Below the pieces are notes generated by a model. It had not been told where the DNA came from. It saw only the letters and a list, made by a program, of their open reading frames with translations, and did not search any database. From JADKIH01 sp043747595 (lineage in GTDB: Bacteria; Bacteroidota; Bacteroidia; AKYH767-A; 2013-40CM-41-45), in the NCBI GenBank assembly GCA_043747595.1, contig JAYTOX010000095.1, positions 1 to 39,961 of the forward strand: DNA of 39,961 bases, in the 5' to 3' direction. Shown piece after piece: positions 37,601 through 39,961 of the stretch (the first letter of the stretch is position 1; each line of letters starts with the position of its first letter). The translations under genes were made by a program, and so were the position numbers.

Positions 37601-38531
37601 AAGCAATAGGAATATTGTTACTACATGGACGAATATAAATTTCCATATCACGAACAACACTTCCAATTAAAATTCCATTTCTGTATTCTTGAATCAGCAC
37701 AGAGAGAACACCAACTTCTTGTTGTTGCGGAGTAAAAGAAATATCACCGGTAAGACTACTAATGGTTAAAGCCGGCGAAGAAGTAATTGGACTGGTAGCA
37801 GAAAATCCGGGTAAGTAAGGAATCGGATTCATTGTTGAATCATTGATCAACGGATCGACCAATGAATAAACTAATGAGTCACCATCAGGATCTGTTACAC
37901 CATGATTATAGGTGAATGGTTGTCCAACACAAACAAAAGCGATTGGAATATTTGAAAATTGCGGGGATGAATTGCAAGTTACATTCAAATTATTTAAATG
38001 TGTATAAATATAAAGTCCGGGATTAGATCCAGGTACACATGGCGAAGGTTGCGACATGGTAGTGATATCACAATTTCGACAACAATAACTCCAACCAATG
38101 ATCCAATCGGAACATTGCATAGGTAGATTCACTGTTTGATAATATCGGTATTGTTTTATTCCCGGGTTAGGAGAATTTGGATCAGAACATCGAGTGGTTG
38201 CAGTAGGACAAGGATAACTTATCTCCATACTATCACCGAGTACTAAAGTCTGTTGAAAAAATTGATTACAACTTTGAGAACTGAATTTAAGATACACTTC
38301 AGATAAAGCCTGAGAACCTGAACAGTCGCGATAAAAAGTCAGCACTACACGATAAGAATTTCCACCTAAGCAAGTATAAGAAATATCAGCACCGGCCATG
38401 TGCGTAGCGTAAGCCTTACGAGGAAAAATACCAATTGTAGCGGCAATAGAAATAAATAATATCAATCGACGTAAAAATGGTCGAAGATTTAATTGGTTTT
38501 CACTTGATTGAGTAAATTTCTGCATTGGCAT
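34692..38531 (-). CDS. SprB-repeat surface protein with T9SS type B sorting domain (shorter paralogue)
   Basis: The 1279-residue protein has a long N-terminus and signal peptide (about 1-43, ending KAYA-T). Its cysteine-rich head (about 44-410) is the same type as in the 1903-residue paralogue: ATHMAGADISYT, FYRDCSG, CCRNC, DPDGDSLVYSL. Seven SprB-type repeats (about 412-943) follow, then three Ig-like segments (about 945-1190, each with an AG-D/F..(V)C start and a LTW core), and a type B sorting domain (FSPNGDMHNDGY, FNRWGNEVY, LPEGTYFVILE). A second ATG two codons in (38525) is possible. It is first in a unit with the PorP/SprF and PorE-like genes. A surface adhesin role is inferred. Confidence 0.91.
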   Translation of the reverse strand: MPMQKFTQSSENQLNLRPFLRRLILFISIAATIGIFPRKAYATHMAGADISYTCLGGNSYRVVLTFYRDCSGSQALSEVYLKFSSQSCNQFFQQTLVLGDSMEISYPCPTATTRCSDPNSPNPGIKQYRYYQTVNLPMQCSDWIIGWSYCCRNCDITTMSQPSPCVPGSNPGLYIYTHLNNLNVTCNSSPQFSNIPIAFVCVGQPFTYNHGVTDPDGDSLVYSLVDPLINDSTMNPIPYLPGFSATSPITSSPALTISSLTGDISFTPQQQEVGVLSVLIQEYRNGILIGSVVRDMEIYIRPCSNNIPIASGINGSPSRDTTVCPGTSFCFDIFSNDADTDQVVSMVWNQGIINGTFSVTGFPHPTGHFCWTAPTNNPSTLPYTFTVTVTDNSCPNNGYQTYSYNIYVNTPLQNVSSSNVSCNGMGDGSAMANTSGAGPFTYSWSPGNQTTSSITGLSAGTYSVTVLNTSSGCSASGNATITEPPVIGDSIYSTGTPCTSNGFAVAYGYGGTGNLNYSWNTIPATLNDTVSNLPSGVYQVTISDANGCTKVDSVSISTGSGSVLINIDTVSTLRCSYSTNGIATVTASGGTPAYTYVWNTTPPQFGPTAANLSPGLYTVSVTDSVGCTSSQNVNVFAPSPISVTGSSTPAGCNLADGSASVNVSGGAPSYTYAWDTLGVISNTLNNVPAGIYSVIVTDQNSCTTSLSVPVSNNTIPSPSVTVLSTPLCNGNSNGSAVIVPQGGTAPFTFTWNGTASSDSVFNLAAGNYTAGIRDSVGCIAFTQITITEPQVLSITLLSNNPSCYGDSSGAAVVSPTGGTRPYNYNWSPFGGTDSLVTDMPGGTYTVSITDANGCTASVSTTINITPQINISLASQVNASCNGSNDASIDLTVVGGGPYTYNWNQGEAFTQDLTNIDAGPYNVVVTDPNGCTATFSVSISQPPAVPINAGRDTAICGGTDSYQLNATIIGNTTGTWSSANPGVSFGSVNNPQTIATNLIGGANYLTWTVTDGVCQISRTITVYNYNSVVASAGPDSSICGLNSIQLNGSLFPSFAGTWNSTSVTFDNSNLNTATATASSFGQHILTWTITNNLCIDSDTLLFTTDEPVSADAGPFATVCENKGQLNALSPAVGSGTWSLQTPSTANIANPSEENSLVSNLQMGSTVFLWQVSNGRCAASDTVSVYYDIACELLLPTGFSPNGDMHNDGYEIKGIEGYPNNVFRVFNRWGNEVYTRDNYKNVDWKGQNNSGNDLPEGTYFVILEIKNTTIKLSTYVDLRRN
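35700..37295 (-). repeat. array of 7 SprB-type coding repeats
   Basis: Seven coding units of about 228 bases each lie between the head and Ig-like regions of the shorter paralogue. They are strongly diverged and keep mainly the Y-x-Y-x-W core and the final cysteine. Unit boundaries are approximate. Confidence 0.75.
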
Positions 38532-38804
38532 TCAATTTTTACTGTAAGAATTACCGCTTTTTTACTTCAATTGAATCAAAAAGTTCCATAAAAAAAGAAA
38601 TTAGACCATACTTTTTTGCGAATGGTACAAAAGGCGATGTAAGTTATTACTAGACTTTCAAAATCGATGTTCTCTTTTCTTTCAAAAATCAAACTATTGG
38701 TTTTAAAACTCTAAATAATGCGGAATACAAAAAAACTATGATCACTTTTCCTTTTTTAACAAATAGCAAAAGGTCATTCGAAAAAATCCACAAAGTGTGG
38801 AATA
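38532..38804. other. intergenic region upstream of the SprB-repeat unit
   Basis: This A/T-rich stretch has no plausible gene. It must hold the promoter of the minus-strand T9SS unit, but I found no exact TAnnTTTG in the right orientation. A small inverted repeat, TCCACA (38787-38792) against TGTGGA (38796-38801), lies next to the cphA terminator. Confidence 0.45.
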
Positions 38805-38834
38805 AAAAGAGGGCTTTCATTTCTGAAAGCCCTC
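38803..38834 (-). terminator. terminator of cphA
   Basis: On the minus strand GAGGGCTTTCA (38824-38834) pairs perfectly with TGAAAGCCCTC (38809-38819) around a GAAA loop, followed by a T run (A run 38803-38808 on the plus strand). It lies 7 bases past the cphA stop. Confidence 0.93.
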
Positions 38835-38841
38835 CGGAAAA

Positions 38842-39961
38842 TTATGATAAAGTTGAAGAAATAGGAATATCTTCTTTCTGAATTACAAAATGATCTTCCT
38901 CCTCTTTGTATTTTAAAATTTGCTCAAGTGCTGCAGGAACTACATCACTACAAATAACAATGAACGATCCTTTCTTTGCATTTTTAATTGCATGATCTAT
39001 CGCTTCCGATTCTTTAGGAATAACTGTTACTTTTTTAGTTGCATCTTCAATTTGAATTCCTTTCATCATTAATTCAATAATCTCATCTTCGCTCCTACCT
39101 CTAAGGTTTTTATCTTGACGAATAATAATTTCATCGAACATTTGCGATGCTATAGTTCCTAACTGGATAATATCTTCATCTCTTCTATCACCTACTCCTG
39201 CAATAATTCCGATCTTTGGTTTTGCTTCTATCCTATCTAGGAAACGACCGATAGCTTGGAATCCTGCCGGGTTATGTGCATAATCAACCATTACAGTATA
39301 GTTTCGGAATTGGAATAAATTCATTCGACCAGGAGTTTGTGTAGGTGAAGGAATAAATGTTTCCAACGCAAGTCGCATATCATCAACTTTAAATCCGCGA
39401 ATAAATCCGGCTAGTACAGCAGGAAGAATATTCGCTATCATGAATACTGCCTTTCCACTGAATGTAAGTGGTATGTTCACTACTTTATCAATTCTGATCT
39501 TCCATGTTCCTTTGCAAATAGTAACATATCCATTTTCAACAATAGCTGCCAGCCCACCTTTTTCAGTGTGTTTAATAATGCGTGGATTGTTTTCATCTAA
39601 ACTAAAGAGCGCGATGTTTGCATTAATATTTTTTCTCATCTCATAAACAAGATCGTCGTCGGCATTTAAAATTGCATAACCTTCCGGCAATACACTTTCT
39701 GCAACTACAGCTTTCACTCTGGCCATTTCATCAAGTGTATTAATATCTTTCAACCCTAAATGATCGGCAGCTACATTTGTAACAATACTGATATCACAAT
39801 TATGAAAACCCAGTCCTGCTTTTAAGATTCCGCCACGTGCACATTCCAAAACAGCAAACTCAACAGTAGGATCACGCAAAACAAATTCAGCACTTAATGG
39901 TCCGGTACAATCGCCTTTCTCTACCATTTGGTTTTGAATATAAATTCCATCGGTAGTTGTA
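38842..39961 (-). CDS. cphA: cyanophycin synthetase, C-terminal part (runs off the window)
   Basis: CphA polymerises aspartate and arginine into cyanophycin, a nitrogen and carbon store, using an ATP-grasp and a Mur-ligase-like domain. This fragment covers the C-terminal Mur-ligase-like region. The frame stays open to the right edge and reads TTTDGIYIQNQ before the internal methionine at 39927, matching the CphA TDG-Y segment, so the gene continues beyond the window and should have several hundred more residues. Motifs seen are GDCTGP, ECARGG, TNVAADHLG, PGRMN and VDYAHNPAG, with GVGDRRDED later. ATG 39927 is therefore not a start. A terminator follows the stop. A cyanophycinase gene would be expected nearby but is not in this window. 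Confidence 0.93.
   Translation of the reverse strand, partial: TTTDGIYIQNQMVEKGDCTGPLSAEFVLRDPTVEFAVLECARGGILKAGLGFHNCDISIVTNVAADHLGLKDINTLDEMARVKAVVAESVLPEGYAILNADDDLVYEMRKNINANIALFSLDENNPRIIKHTEKGGLAAIVENGYVTICKGTWKIRIDKVVNIPLTFSGKAVFMIANILPAVLAGFIRGFKVDDMRLALETFIPSPTQTPGRMNLFQFRNYTVMVDYAHNPAGFQAIGRFLDRIEAKPKIGIIAGVGDRRDEDIIQLGTIASQMFDEIIIRQDKNLRGRSEDEIIELMMKGIQIEDATKKVTVIPKESEAIDHAIKNAKKGSFIVICSDVVPAALEQILKYKEEEDHFVIQKEDIPISSTLS

Noticed and set aside
1..39961. Transposase, integrase, phage genes, tRNA or rRNA
   Set aside because: No product with such motifs, no terminal repeats around gene blocks, and no tRNA- or rRNA-like stretch was recognised on reading both strands.

Overview
The window comes from a low-GC member of the Bacteroidota. 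The evidence is: three classes of type IX secretion (T9SS) signature (PorQ, a PorP/SprF-family protein, and type A and type B C-terminal sorting domains), Bacteroidota-type promoters (TTG/TTTG, about 19 nt, then TAnnTTTG), A-rich start-codon contexts with few Shine-Dalgarno sequences, and a linked ispH/cmk/porQ block. Genus or species cannot be read from the sequence. No phage, IS element, CRISPR array, rRNA or tRNA was seen.

Layout. (1) 1-6802, mostly housekeeping: a possible gene end, ispH, cmk and porQ on the minus strand, then divergent uvrA and a LOG-family gene on the plus strand. (2) 6909-9522: a two-gene envelope operon, a SPOR-domain protein and a beta-barrel protein with thrombospondin-3-like and EF-hand calcium-binding loops, closed by a strong terminator. 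(3) 9825-12777: a cytosolic hybrid histidine kinase (REC-PAS-HisKA-HATPase-REC-HPt) and a single-domain response regulator. (4) 12868-18124: a tightly packed operon of a TPR/YaiO-type barrel protein, a secreted CotH-family protein, a membrane-anchored HEAT-repeat protein and a processive family-2 glycosyltransferase. It looks like a polysaccharide synthesis/export module, with an unrecognised periplasmic-type protein (18146-19306) convergent to it. (5) 19418-25865: a sigma54-activator-like response regulator without a DNA-binding domain, then a small membrane protein and two T9SS type A cargo proteins. (6) 25895-38531, minus strand: two giant SprB-repeat adhesin-like proteins with type B sorting domains (17 and 7 repeats), separated by a PorP/SprF-family protein and a PorE-like OmpA lipoprotein. 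(7) 38842-end: the C-terminal part of cyanophycin synthetase.

How the genes may work together: PorQ, the PorP/SprF protein and the PorE-like lipoprotein belong to the T9SS, which would export the four cargo proteins encoded here. The signalling genes next to the glycosyltransferase operon and the cargo genes suggest regulated construction of a cell surface or matrix. The strongest candidate for an undescribed system is the YaiO/CotH/HEAT/GT2 operon with its signalling neighbours. That functional reading is inference from domain content and gene order.
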